A program made the position numbers and the translations under genes. A DNA stretch of 64,000 bases from Thermodesulfobacteriota bacterium (GTDB lineage: Bacteria > Desulfobacterota > Desulfobacteria > Desulfobacterales > Desulfosudaceae), in the NCBI GenBank assembly GCA_040753795.1, contig JBFMDX010000010.1, positions 1-64,000 on the forward strand. Direction: 5' to 3'. Below, one piece after another: positions 35,092 through 43,354 of the stretch. Every line of letters starts with the position of its first letter. Position 1 is the first letter of the stretch. The notes under the pieces are model-generated. The model saw nothing but the letters and a program-made list of their open reading frames with translations. It had not been told where the DNA came from and made no database searches.

Positions 35092-36714
35092 GTGAAGACG
35101 GGCATAAGGATTGACCGCATGGACCGGGCCCATATCGTGCGTAAAGACTGGAAATTTTTTGTGTGTGTGATAGCGGCGCTGTCCGTGTCCCTCGTCTGGC
35201 CGGGTGATTCGTTCTGGGCGGGTAATGAACAGGCGGAAATACTGGATCTGGCTTTACAGGCCAACAGCGCTCACCGGCTGGCTTCTTATCAGCGCGGCGG
35301 CAGTACGGCTGCCATCCCTCATCCCCTGACGATCTGGGTGTATCAGTTGTTTTTGCTGGTTACCCATGATGTCGTTAAAATTATCGCCGTCAAACAACTG
35401 ATGGTGCTTTGCGCCAGTCTGGCGGGATTATGGTATCTTTCCAGAATTTTGCAGTTTTATAACTATCCGATATTAATCATTTTCCCATCGTTATGTTTTT
35501 ACGCTTTAAGCAGGCAGATAGAAGACAGCAGCTTTCTGGTGGTCCTGTCCATGATGTTGTTTGTGTGTTACGCCTGGTTTTATCATCATAAGGGATACGT
35601 TTCCTTATCGTTTCTGGCGGTTTGTATCGTTGCTCTGGTCCATAACAGTCACCGGGGAATGATCGCCGCGATTCCTTTTGTTTTATGCTTTTCCGTTTTC
35701 GAATATGGCTGGGTGAGGCAACACCGTCTGGGCGTACTGGTGATCACCCTGGGGGCGCTGGCGGTTTGCTCGCCTTATCTGATGAAAATAGCGCAGCAGT
35801 TCTATACAAGAGGTTTCCCCGGAGACTATCCTTTTCCGGAAAGATCCGTCTCTCTGGCCTGGCTGTTTACAGCAGTGTCCGGTGGAATCTGGTACAGCTA
35901 CGATTTGTTTCAGTTGATTCCGGATGAGTATTTTGACCGGCATGAAAATTTTTCCATCATGATCAGCGTGCTGTCGGTTATAACAATGGCGGCGCACCTC
36001 TACCTTGTTCTCGGGCTGGGGCAGACCATATCAAGTCTGGTAAGACGGTTCAGACAAGGCAAGCCGCTTTCTCTGGAAGACCGTTTCGGCGTCATCGCTC
36101 TGTTTACCCTCATTTTTTATATGATGCTGCTTTACGTGTTTCGACTTTTTAACCACTGGATCTATCATTCCGGGTTGTGGTTTTGCAGCTTTTATTTTAT
36201 ATGGAGAGCGGTGTCGACTTTCCACCGGGAAAAAATGTTGAAATATGTTTTTCCCGCTTATCTGGTATCCATGATGGTATTGTGGCTGGGCACCCTGGTC
36301 TATATTCACATGAACAATGACCGGTTGTTTACCATTCAAAAAGCCACCGATCTTGCCGCGAAAATAGCCGCCTATTCTCCGGAAAGCGATATTATCCAAC
36401 TGGTCAACGCGGCGGAAGAGGCGGAAAGACTGGCTGATCTGGTGATTGCCAATTCAGATCGGGCGTTTCTTGGATTCTATTACCGGGCGGCTGGTTTGTC
36501 CCTGAAGTCAGCCAGCCGGGCGCTGCAATCGCTTCATGTCAACCCGCTGTATAATGCCCTGAAACCACTGGTCTATATCCAGAGACAGGGGAACAATGAT
36601 TTTCTGCCTCCGAGAACGTTGATAATCAAGAAGGATGACGGGCCGGGAAAAAAAGGTGTGGTCCTGATTGAAGACCCCGCGCAGGTCCGGGTCGAGTTGA
36701 ACCGGCTTCGTTAA
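35092..36714 (+). CDS. GT-C-like polytopic membrane protein (paralogue 2 of 2)
   Basis: The product is about 540 residues with about 11 membrane segments. It is a tandem paralogue of the preceding protein: SLVWPGDSFWAGNEQAEILD, LALQANSAHRLAS, HPLTIWVYQLFLLVTHDVV, GLWYLSRIL and WYSYDLFQLIPDEYF align with blocks there. I chose GTG 35092, which has GAGAGG about 7 bp upstream. The open frame begins at 35041, inside the previous gene, and ATG 35119 is also possible. AT content and codon use look slightly different from the housekeeping genes. The role is unknown. Confidence 0.7.
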   Translation: MKTGIRIDRMDRAHIVRKDWKFFVCVIAALSVSLVWPGDSFWAGNEQAEILDLALQANSAHRLASYQRGGSTAAIPHPLTIWVYQLFLLVTHDVVKIIAVKQLMVLCASLAGLWYLSRILQFYNYPILIIFPSLCFYALSRQIEDSSFLVVLSMMLFVCYAWFYHHKGYVSLSFLAVCIVALVHNSHRGMIAAIPFVLCFSVFEYGWVRQHRLGVLVITLGALAVCSPYLMKIAQQFYTRGFPGDYPFPERSVSLAWLFTAVSGGIWYSYDLFQLIPDEYFDRHENFSIMISVLSVITMAAHLYLVLGLGQTISSLVRRFRQGKPLSLEDRFGVIALFTLIFYMMLLYVFRLFNHWIYHSGLWFCSFYFIWRAVSTFHREKMLKYVFPAYLVSMMVLWLGTLVYIHMNNDRLFTIQKATDLAAKIAAYSPESDIIQLVNAAEEAERLADLVIANSDRAFLGFYYRAAGLSLKSASRALQSLHVNPLYNALKPLVYIQRQGNNDFLPPRTLIIKKDDGPGKKGVVLIEDPAQVRVELNRLR

Positions 36715-36756
36715 TTTTTAAAAAAATTATTTTTGACTTGTAAGTGATGATTGATG

Positions 36757-36765
36757 TGTTATAAT
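36757..36765 (+). promoter_or_regulatory. Extended -10 promoter for small membrane protein
   Basis: TGT followed by TATAAT (36760-36765) is an extended -10 element. TTGTAA lies 16 bp upstream as a weak -35. The gene starts about 95 bp downstream with AAGGAGG as ribosome binding site. Confidence 0.55.
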
Positions 36766-36858
36766 CCAAAACCTTACTTGGAGCCGGTTGTTTTAGAGAT
36801 GAGCCTGTTAACGATTTAATGGACAAAATAAGTTGAGATTAAAAAGGAGGGATACCTG

Positions 36859-37074
36859 ATGAAAACACTGGTTGGTGGCGCGATCGCGTCGGTAGTTGGT
36901 CTTATTCTGCTGGCCGTCTGGTTTGATGCTTTCTTGCAGATTCTGGCGGGAACGCTTCCGCTGGTACTTCTGCTGGTCGGCTGCCTGGCGCTTTATCTGG
37001 GATTTGACGAGCTCAAGGATACCTGGAAGAACGAGGGGGCGAACGCCGCTTCTGAAGATAAAGAGTTGAAGTAG
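36859..37074 (+). CDS. Small membrane protein, 71 residues
   Basis: Two hydrophobic segments (VGGAIASVVGLILLAVWFDA and LPLVLLLVGCLALYLGF) are joined by a short turn, and a charged C-terminus (DELKDTWKNEGANAASEDKE) follows. A strong AAGGAGGG ribosome binding site, an extended -10 promoter upstream and a rho-independent terminator downstream mark it as a real monocistronic gene. I do not recognise a functional family. Comparable two-helix proteins occur widely in deltaproteobacteria. Confidence 0.8.
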   Translation: MKTLVGGAIASVVGLILLAVWFDAFLQILAGTLPLVLLLVGCLALYLGFDELKDTWKNEGANAASEDKELK

Positions 37075-37106
37075 CGGAAGATCGACCGGTCGATAACACG
37101 AGTTTA

Positions 37107-37140
37107 AAAGCCCGCGCTTGGGTAAAGCGCGGGCTTTTTG
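37107..37140. terminator. Rho-independent terminator (bidirectional)
   Basis: AAAGCCCGCGCTT and AAGCGCGGGCTTT form a 13-bp stem with a 4-nt loop. A T-run follows on the plus strand, and A residues on the left serve the minus strand. It separates the 71-residue protein from the convergent rnhA. Confidence 0.9.
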
Positions 37141-37151
37141 TTTGGGAATTT

Positions 37152-37835
37152 CTACCCGGAATGTTCTTCTATGGCGGCCACGGCCAGACGGTCGGCCGTT
37201 TCGTTCTCAGGAATGCCGGCGTGGCCTTTGACCTTGATCAGTTTCAAGTCCCTGAATCCGGCCATGGTCTTTTGGATGGATTGAATCAGTTCATTGTTTT
37301 TCTTGGGTTTCCACCCCAGCGTCAGCACGCCGTGGGCATAGGCGCTGTCCGTAAATATCCTTACGGGCAGTTTTTTGTTTTTGATTTCCAGAAGCGCCGC
37401 CTGGATGGCCGTGAGCTCGGCGATGTTGTTGGTGGCCTGGCCGATGAACCGGGAGATGCATTTCTCCTTGTCCTTATAACGGAGCAGGACACCGATGCCG
37501 GAAGGCCCGGGATTGCCGGATGAGGCGCCGTCGGTAAACGCCAGGACGGCATTGTCCGGCAGGTTTGCCGTGATGTCTCCGCTGGCTTCCGCCCCGTCGC
37601 TTCTCTTGTCCCGGCTTTTCTTGTCCCCTGTTTTTTTCTGCCCAGCGGACCGGCCGATTTGTTCCACGGGAGCCACGCTGCTTTTGTGGACCCAGTATTC
37701 GTAATCCTGGTTCACCTGGTACTTGATGAGTACCTTGCCGTCTTTTTCCAGTGGCCGCTGCTCTTCATCAAGGGCCATCCAGACCTTGTTGCCTTTAAAG
37801 GCCATTCGTTTCCAGCCCGGTTTGTCGTCGCTCAC
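37152..37835 (-). CDS. rnhA: Ribonuclease HI with N-terminal extension
   Basis: The 227-residue protein has a C-terminal RNase HI domain (about 92-225). Its catalytic acids are visible: Asp in FTDGASSGNPG, Glu in NIAELTAIQAAL, Asp in FTDSAYAHGVL and Asp in NETADRLA. It would cut the RNA of RNA-DNA hybrids. The first 60 residues (WKRMAFKGNKVWMALDEE, DYEYWVHKSSVAPVE) are not the usual viroplasmin-type hybrid-binding domain. They are joined to the catalytic part by a Lys/Asp/Ser-rich linker. The gene overlaps nothing and starts 14 bp after the DUF1343 gene stop. Confidence 0.92.
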   Translation of the reverse strand: MSDDKPGWKRMAFKGNKVWMALDEEQRPLEKDGKVLIKYQVNQDYEYWVHKSSVAPVEQIGRSAGQKKTGDKKSRDKRSDGAEASGDITANLPDNAVLAFTDGASSGNPGPSGIGVLLRYKDKEKCISRFIGQATNNIAELTAIQAALLEIKNKKLPVRIFTDSAYAHGVLTLGWKPKKNNELIQSIQKTMAGFRDLKLIKVKGHAGIPENETADRLAVAAIEEHSG

Positions 37836-37849
37836 GGTTTCATGCGCCT

Positions 37850-39022
37850 TTATTTATAAAGAAAATATTCTCTGCTGACAGCGGAGAATCGATCCAGGTC
37901 TTCGGTCCAGGATGCTTCCAGGCTTTCGATGGGCTCCTGTTGTTCCAGGCGACGACGGATCTCCGGGTTTCCCAGGATCAGGTCGATGGCCGGTTTCTCG
38001 TATTCATATTCATAGGGCTCCTTGCTCCAGGCGAACCGGTCCGGGTACAGTCGCAGGACCGCCCGCAACAGGGCCAGGGAAGCCGAGTAGGGCCGGAACC
38101 GGCCCGGTTCGGTTGGGTGGATCTGGAATCCCCGGCAGGGCTGTCCCGCCCACTTGTTCGAGGTAGGCTCGAACAGCACCGGGCGGAGAACGGCGCCGGC
38201 AAGCCCTTCCGGGCCGATGACCGCCGTTATTTCCCTGGGGTCAATAAAGGGCGCCCCGAAAAGCTCAAAGGGGCGGGTGGTGCCGCGGCCTTCCGACACG
38301 TTCGTGCCTTCCCAGATGACCTGTCCGGGATAGACCACGGCGGATACGGGCGTGGGCAGGTTCGGGGACGGCGCCACCCAGGGCAGGCCGGTCTGTTCAA
38401 AGAACATGTCCCGCCGCCAGTTTTCCATGGGGACCACCGTCAGGTCACAGCCGATTTCAAAGTGGTCATTGAACAGCCGGGCCACTTCGCCGACAGTCAG
38501 GCCGTGCCGCATGGGAATGGGGAACCGGCCGACAAAGGAGGCGTATTCCGGGATCAGCAGGTTGCCTTCCACGATGTTCCCGCCGACCGGGTTGGGACGG
38601 TCCAGCACCACCACCTGCTTGCCGTGGCGCCTGGCCTCTTCCAGGCAGTAGGCCATGGTGTAGATAAAGGTATAAACGCGGGTGCCCACGTCCTGGAGAT
38701 CGATGATCAGGGTGTCGATGGGCGCCATCATCTCCGGGGTGGGGATGCGGGTTTGGCCGTAAAGGCTGAATACGGGGACGCCCAGTTCCGGATCGACGAA
38801 ATTGTCAGAGGCTTTCATGTTGTCCTGCTTGTCGGCAAAAAAACCGTGCTGGGGGGCATACAGGGCAACGACGCGTCCGGGAAACGCCTGGCTGATCCGG
38901 TCCCGGGCATGGACAAACCGGCTGTCCACGGAGGCCGGGTTAGCCAGGATGCCAAGGCGTTCTCCCGGAAGATAACGGGAAGGATTTTCGCACAATACCT
39001 CTAAACCGGTTCGGGTCCGCAT
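37850..39022 (-). CDS. DUF1343 protein (NamZ-type exo-N-acetylmuramidase family)
   Basis: The 390-residue product matches DUF1343/YbbC: GERLGILANPASVDSRF, LYAPQHGFFADKQDNM, IIDLQDVGTRVYTFIYTMAY and VVLDRPNPVGG. NVSEGRGTTRPFELFGAPFI also matches. Characterised members (NamZ) release N-acetylmuramic acid from non-reducing ends of peptidoglycan fragments. No signal peptide is present, although many members are exported, so this one may work on imported muropeptides in the cytoplasm. It precedes rnhA in the same direction. A hairpin repeat begins 27 bp upstream of its start. Confidence 0.88.
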   Translation of the reverse strand: MRTRTGLEVLCENPSRYLPGERLGILANPASVDSRFVHARDRISQAFPGRVVALYAPQHGFFADKQDNMKASDNFVDPELGVPVFSLYGQTRIPTPEMMAPIDTLIIDLQDVGTRVYTFIYTMAYCLEEARRHGKQVVVLDRPNPVGGNIVEGNLLIPEYASFVGRFPIPMRHGLTVGEVARLFNDHFEIGCDLTVVPMENWRRDMFFEQTGLPWVAPSPNLPTPVSAVVYPGQVIWEGTNVSEGRGTTRPFELFGAPFIDPREITAVIGPEGLAGAVLRPVLFEPTSNKWAGQPCRGFQIHPTEPGRFRPYSASLALLRAVLRLYPDRFAWSKEPYEYEYEKPAIDLILGNPEIRRRLEQQEPIESLEASWTEDLDRFSAVSREYFLYK

Positions 39023-39049
39023 GGGTTCTGCTCCGGGGAAATATATTTA

Positions 39050-39191
39050 GTTTCCATCCATAAATGGCCTTTTTCCGCAATCTCTGCGTCAAACGACGGG
39101 GCTTTTTGTGCGGCGTACTTTAAGTACGCCTCCGCAAAACCCCTTGTTTTCCTTGACCTTGCGGAAAAATTCACCTTTCTGGATTGGAAAC
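39050..39191. repeat. 142-bp hairpin element of a second type
   Basis: The outer imperfect inverted repeat (GTTTCCATCC...TTTTTCCGCAA at 39050-39080, complement at 39159-39191) encloses an inner stem at 39099-39144. The centre is the perfect palindrome GGCGTACTTTAAGTACGCC. The sequence differs from the other 142-bp element. It has no coding capacity and lies between divergent DUF1343 and hisC genes. The rest of that spacer (39192-39378) shows no clear feature. Confidence 0.7.
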
Positions 39192-39378
39192 TGCTGCTTT
39201 GCTCATGTTATAAAAAGGATGGGCACTATTTACAAAAAGAAACGAGCATATTATAACCGGTTCATCAAAATCCAGGCCCGGTGAAAATTGAAAAGATGCT
39301 ATCATAATTGATGAATTTGTAAAAAGTGAATTTTGAAGACGACCCGCTTTTTGTGTTGCCGTCTTGGAGAAACAAGCG

Positions 39379-40467
39379 ATGAAGTTACAACCGCCCGAAT
39401 ACGTCCTGGCCGTCAAACCTTACGCTCCCGGCAAGCCGATCGAGGAACTGGAAAGAGAATACGGTTTGACCGGCTCCATCAAGCTGGCCTCCAATGAAAA
39501 TCCCCTGGGGCCGTCCCCGCTGGCCCTGGAGGCCATCAGCCAGGCGCTTTCCCGGCTGCACCGCTACCCGGACGGCAGCGGTTATTACCTGGTCCGGAAG
39601 CTTTCCGAAAAATTCGGGGTCCGGCCGGAAAATATCATCCTGGGCAGCGGGTCCGACGACATCATCGGCATGCTGACCCGGGCCCTGCTCTATCCCGGGG
39701 ACGAGGTCATCATGAGCCGGCCGTCCTTTTCCATGTATGAGATCATGACGCGCGTTTCCAATGCCCGGCCGGTCTTTGTGCCCCTGCGCTCACTGGCCGT
39801 CGATCTGGATGATATCGCCGGCGCGGTCACATCGAAAACACGGATGATATTTCTGACCAACCCCCACAATCCCGCGGGCACGATTTTCCCCGCGGACCGG
39901 TTCGGGGATTTTCTGAAAAACATCCCGGAAACGGTGACGGTCGTTCTGGATGAAGCCTACGTGGAGTTCGCCCGGGACCCCGCCTGCGCCGACAGCCTCG
40001 ACTTTCTGGATGACGGACGTCCCCTGGCGGCCCTGCGGACCTTTTCAAAGATTTACGGATTGGCCGGCCTGCGGGTGGGCTACGGCTTCATGCCGCCGGA
40101 AATGGTGTCCCTGCTGAACCGGGTCCGGCAGCCCTTTAACGTCGGGTCCCTGGCCCAGGTGGCGGCCGTGGCCGCCCTGGATGATGATGCTTTCCTCCAA
40201 AAGACCCGGCAGGTCGTACATGATGGACTGGATTTTTTATTCCGGGAACTGAAACGGATGGGCGTCACCTGCTTCCCCACCCAGTCCAACTTTTTCCTGC
40301 TGGATGTGGAGCGGAACGCGGATGAGGTGTTTACAGCGCTTTTACGGGAAGGGGTGATTGTCCGTTCCATGACGTCATACGGGTATCCGACATACCTGCG
40401 GGTCAACGCCGGCCTGCCGGAAGAAAACGTCCGTTTCATCGAGGCCCTGGAGAAGGTGTTATCATGA
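39379..40467 (+). CDS. hisC: Histidinol-phosphate aminotransferase
   Basis: The 362-residue PLP enzyme is a class II aminotransferase. LASNENPLGPSP is the family start, TNPHNPAGTIF the substrate-side loop, and DEAYVEFA holds the PLP-ring Asp/Tyr. TFSKIYGLAGLRVGYG contains the Schiff-base lysine, and LRVNAGLPEEN the C-terminal Arg. It converts imidazole-acetol phosphate to histidinol phosphate in histidine synthesis and may serve aromatic amino acids as well. I chose ATG 39379 because GGAG lies about 10 bp upstream; the frame opens earlier at TTG 39364. It overlaps cmk by 4 bp. Confidence 0.93.
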   Translation: MKLQPPEYVLAVKPYAPGKPIEELEREYGLTGSIKLASNENPLGPSPLALEAISQALSRLHRYPDGSGYYLVRKLSEKFGVRPENIILGSGSDDIIGMLTRALLYPGDEVIMSRPSFSMYEIMTRVSNARPVFVPLRSLAVDLDDIAGAVTSKTRMIFLTNPHNPAGTIFPADRFGDFLKNIPETVTVVLDEAYVEFARDPACADSLDFLDDGRPLAALRTFSKIYGLAGLRVGYGFMPPEMVSLLNRVRQPFNVGSLAQVAAVAALDDDAFLQKTRQVVHDGLDFLFRELKRMGVTCFPTQSNFFLLDVERNADEVFTALLREGVIVRSMTSYGYPTYLRVNAGLPEENVRFIEALEKVLS

Positions 40468-41135
40468 GAGATATGGTGATTACGATCGACGGCCCGGCCG
40501 GGGCCGGTAAAACCACCGTCAGCCGCCAGCTGGCCGGGCGGCTGGGTTATCGCTACGTGGATACCGGCGCCCTGTACCGGGGCATCGCCCTGGCGGCCAG
40601 GGAAAAAGGGGTTGACGCCGGCGATGATGCCGGGCTGGCCGCCCTGTGTTCCGGCCTGACCCTGGAGTTGGTCGTCGGCCCGGACGGCTCCCGCCTGCTA
40701 TCCGGCGGGGTCGATATCTCCGGCCGGATCCGGACACCGGAGATCAGCATGATGGCTTCGGCGGTTTCCGCCCGGCCCGTGGTCAGGGAGTTCCTGCTGG
40801 GGCTCCAGCGGAAGATGGGCCAGGATAAGCGGGCCGTGTTCGAGGGCCGGGATACGGGCACCGTGGTTTTCCCCGGGGCCGACGTCAAGTTTTTTTTGAG
40901 CGCCGCCGTTGAGGCCAGAGCCCTGAGACGGTTCAAGGAACTTCCGCCGGGCGCCGGCCTGACCCTGGAACAGGTGGCCGATGACATCCGGCTCCGGGAC
41001 CACAATGACCAGACCCGCAGCCACGCCCCGCTGAAACCCGCCGAAGACGCCATCATGGTCGACTCCACGAATCGTACTCCGGACCAGGTCGTCGATTTCA
41101 TGATGGAGCATATCCGGGGACGCAGTAAGACGTAA
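40464..41135 (+). CDS. cmk: Cytidylate kinase
   Basis: The 223-residue protein has the P-loop IDGPAGAGKTTVSRQLA, the CMP-binding YVDTGALYRGIAL, and FEGRDTGTVVFPGADVKFFL. DDIRLRDHNDQTRSHAPLKP holds the lid arginines. It phosphorylates CMP and dCMP. The start codon overlaps the hisC stop (ATGA). The order hisC-cmk-rpsA is common in deltaproteobacteria. A heptamer repeat array begins right after the stop codon. Confidence 0.96.
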   Translation: MRDMVITIDGPAGAGKTTVSRQLAGRLGYRYVDTGALYRGIALAAREKGVDAGDDAGLAALCSGLTLELVVGPDGSRLLSGGVDISGRIRTPEISMMASAVSARPVVREFLLGLQRKMGQDKRAVFEGRDTGTVVFPGADVKFFLSAAVEARALRRFKELPPGAGLTLEQVADDIRLRDHNDQTRSHAPLKPAEDAIMVDSTNRTPDQVVDFMMEHIRGRSKT

Positions 41136-41136
41136 G

Positions 41137-41171
41137 GGTTTTAAGTTTTAAAGTGTTAAGTGTTAAGTGTT
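41137..41171. repeat. Degenerate TTAAGTG heptamer array
   Basis: Copies of TTTTAAG and TTAAGTG follow the cmk stop codon directly. The pattern matches the arrays at 6334-6370 and 46552-46853. The remaining spacer up to rpsA (41172-41369) shows no clear promoter or structure. Confidence 0.7.
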
Positions 41172-41369
41172 GTATGCCCTAAAACCTTAAAACGTGTCCA
41201 TTCCCGTCCCGGCTGATCGCGAAACCCGGCATGAATCGAGAAAGAGAATATCCCGGTATGCATATTATTTTTTTGTTTGCTTTTTGAATGGCGTGTTGAT
41301 AGGTTGCCAAGGTTGTTTAAGCTGTCATGGTACAGCCAAATAAAATAAGGTAAGGGGGTTTAAAGTTAC

Positions 41370-43187
41370 ATGGTAAACAAATTAACAAACAACAAAGACA
41401 TGATGGAAGATGACGACGATCTGGATCTGCAGGAAGCCGGGCAGGGCGAATCGTCCGGCGAGAGCATGGAAGCCCTGATGGGGATGTATGAAGACAGCAT
41501 CAAGCAGTTCGCCGAAGGCGAAGTGGTCACGGGAACCATCGTCTCCGTGGACAAGGACTACGTGCTGGTGGATATCGGCTACAAATCCGAAGGCCAGATC
41601 AAAACCAACGAATTCCGGGGCGAAGAAGGCAAGGCCAAGCTCAACGTCGGCGATCCTGTCGACGTGATGATCGAGTACTGGGACGAAGAAAGCGAAACCC
41701 TGGTCCTGTCCAAGGAAAAGGCCGTCAAGGTCAAAGTCTGGGAAACGATCAAGGACACCTACGACAAAGACGGTATCATCAAGGGCGTTATCGTCAGCCG
41801 GGTCAAGGGCGGTTTTTCCGTGGACGTCGGACTTCAGGCCTTTCTGCCGGGTTCCCAGGCCGATCTGCGGCCCATCCGGAATTTCGACGAGATGGTCGGC
41901 CAGACCTATGACTTCAAGGTGCTCAAATATAACCGGCGCCGCAATAATATCGTGCTGTCCCGGCGCGTGCTGCTGGAACAGGATCTGAAAGCCAAGCGCG
42001 CCGAGGTCCTGGAGAATATCGCCGAAGGCCAGGTGCTGGACGGCATCGTAAAGAACATCACCGAATACGGCGTGTTCGTTGACCTCGGCGGCGTGGACGG
42101 TCTGCTCCACATCACCGATATTTCCTGGGGCCGGGTCCGTCATCCGGCGGAGATGTTCAAGGTCGGCGACAATATCAAACTGAAGGTGCTTTCTTTTGAC
42201 CTGGACAAGAAAAAGATTTCTCTGGGCATGAAACAGTTGTCGCCGGATCCCTGGACCTTTGTCAGCGAAAAATATCCGGTCGGCAAGAGAGTGTCCGGAA
42301 AAGTGGTCAGCATCACCAACTACGGCATTTTCATCGAGCTGGAAGAGGGCGTGGAAGGCCTGATTCATGTATCCGAAATTTCCTGGACCCGGAAGGTCCG
42401 CCATCCTTCCCGGGTGGTGAATGTCGGTGAGGAAGTGGAGGCGGTCGTCCTGGACGTTCAGCCGGACAACCGGCGCATCTCCCTGGGCATGAAGCAGATT
42501 GAACCGAATCCCTGGGAAGTCGTCAGCGAAAAGTATCCGGTGGGAACGGTCATCGAAGGCCGGATCAAGAATATCACCGACTTCGGTCTGTTCATCGGCA
42601 TCGACGATGACATCGACGGGCTGGTTCATATCTCGGACATCTCCTGGACCAAACGCATCAAGCACCCCTCCGAGATCTATAAGAAGGGCGATGTCGTCCA
42701 GGCCGTGGTTCTGGAGATCGACAAGGAAAACGAACGGTTTTCCATGGGCATCAAACAGCTCGAGGCCGACCCCTGGGAAAGCGTCAGGGAACGGTATCCC
42801 ATCGGGACCAAGGTTTCCGGCCTGGTCACCAACGTGACCGATTTCGGGATTTTCGTGGAACTGGAAGAGGGGATCGAAGGACTGGTCCATGTGTCGGAGA
42901 TCAGCACCGAACGGATCAAGACACCGGTCGGGCAGTACGAGGTGGGTGCGGAACTGACGGCCCGCGTCATGAACGTGAACGTGGATGAGCGGAAGATCGG
43001 CCTGTCCATTAAACGGCTTGAAATAGATGATGAAAAGAGCCTTCTCAAGGATTATGTCGATAATTCCAAGCCGGCCCGTTCCGCTTTCGGGGAACTGCTG
43101 CGGGAGAACCTCCAGGAAGGATTGAGCGATATCGGCAAGAAAGGCAATAAGGACAAGGACGCGGCTGAAGACCCGGGAGCAAAATAA
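41370..43187 (+). CDS. rpsA: 30S ribosomal protein S1
   Basis: The 605-residue protein has six S1 RNA-binding domains. The last four are highly alike, each with the pattern GxVxxITxYGxFxxLxxGxxGLxHxSxxSW (for example NITEYGVFVDLGGVDGLLHI and NVTDFGIFVELEEGIEGLVH). It brings mRNA to the ribosome. The N-terminus is longer and more acidic than in E. coli S1 (557 residues). AAGGGGG precedes ATG 41370 by a usual distance. A strong terminator follows at 43280-43318, so the gene is probably transcribed alone or with cmk. Confidence 0.97.
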   Translation: MVNKLTNNKDMMEDDDDLDLQEAGQGESSGESMEALMGMYEDSIKQFAEGEVVTGTIVSVDKDYVLVDIGYKSEGQIKTNEFRGEEGKAKLNVGDPVDVMIEYWDEESETLVLSKEKAVKVKVWETIKDTYDKDGIIKGVIVSRVKGGFSVDVGLQAFLPGSQADLRPIRNFDEMVGQTYDFKVLKYNRRRNNIVLSRRVLLEQDLKAKRAEVLENIAEGQVLDGIVKNITEYGVFVDLGGVDGLLHITDISWGRVRHPAEMFKVGDNIKLKVLSFDLDKKKISLGMKQLSPDPWTFVSEKYPVGKRVSGKVVSITNYGIFIELEEGVEGLIHVSEISWTRKVRHPSRVVNVGEEVEAVVLDVQPDNRRISLGMKQIEPNPWEVVSEKYPVGTVIEGRIKNITDFGLFIGIDDDIDGLVHISDISWTKRIKHPSEIYKKGDVVQAVVLEIDKENERFSMGIKQLEADPWESVRERYPIGTKVSGLVTNVTDFGIFVELEEGIEGLVHVSEISTERIKTPVGQYEVGAELTARVMNVNVDERKIGLSIKRLEIDDEKSLLKDYVDNSKPARSAFGELLRENLQEGLSDIGKKGNKDKDAAEDPGAK

Positions 43188-43279
43188 CGGCATGCCCGGC
43201 GAAGTCGGATGAAATGAAAGCCATTCGACAGCGCCTTGATTTGACTCCATGACGGGTCGGACGAGAAAACAATACAGCA

Positions 43280-43318
43280 AAAACCGGGAACCGGCTGCCG
43301 GTTCCCGGTTTTCTTTTT
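43280..43318 (+). terminator. Rho-independent terminator after rpsA
   Basis: AAAACCGGGAACCGG and CCGGTTCCCGGTTTT form a 15-bp stem with a 3-nt loop, followed by CTTTTT. It ends the rpsA transcript about 90 bp after the stop codon. Confidence 0.92.
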
Positions 43319-43354
43319 AAGGTCACTCGATTTTTATCCTGTCGGAGGGGCGTG

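Noticed and set aside
41382-43280. 632-codon open frame antisense to rpsA
   Set aside because: It is the shadow of a GC-rich gene: it is rich in Asp, His, Phe and Leu with no recognisable domain, and rpsA on the other strand is certain.
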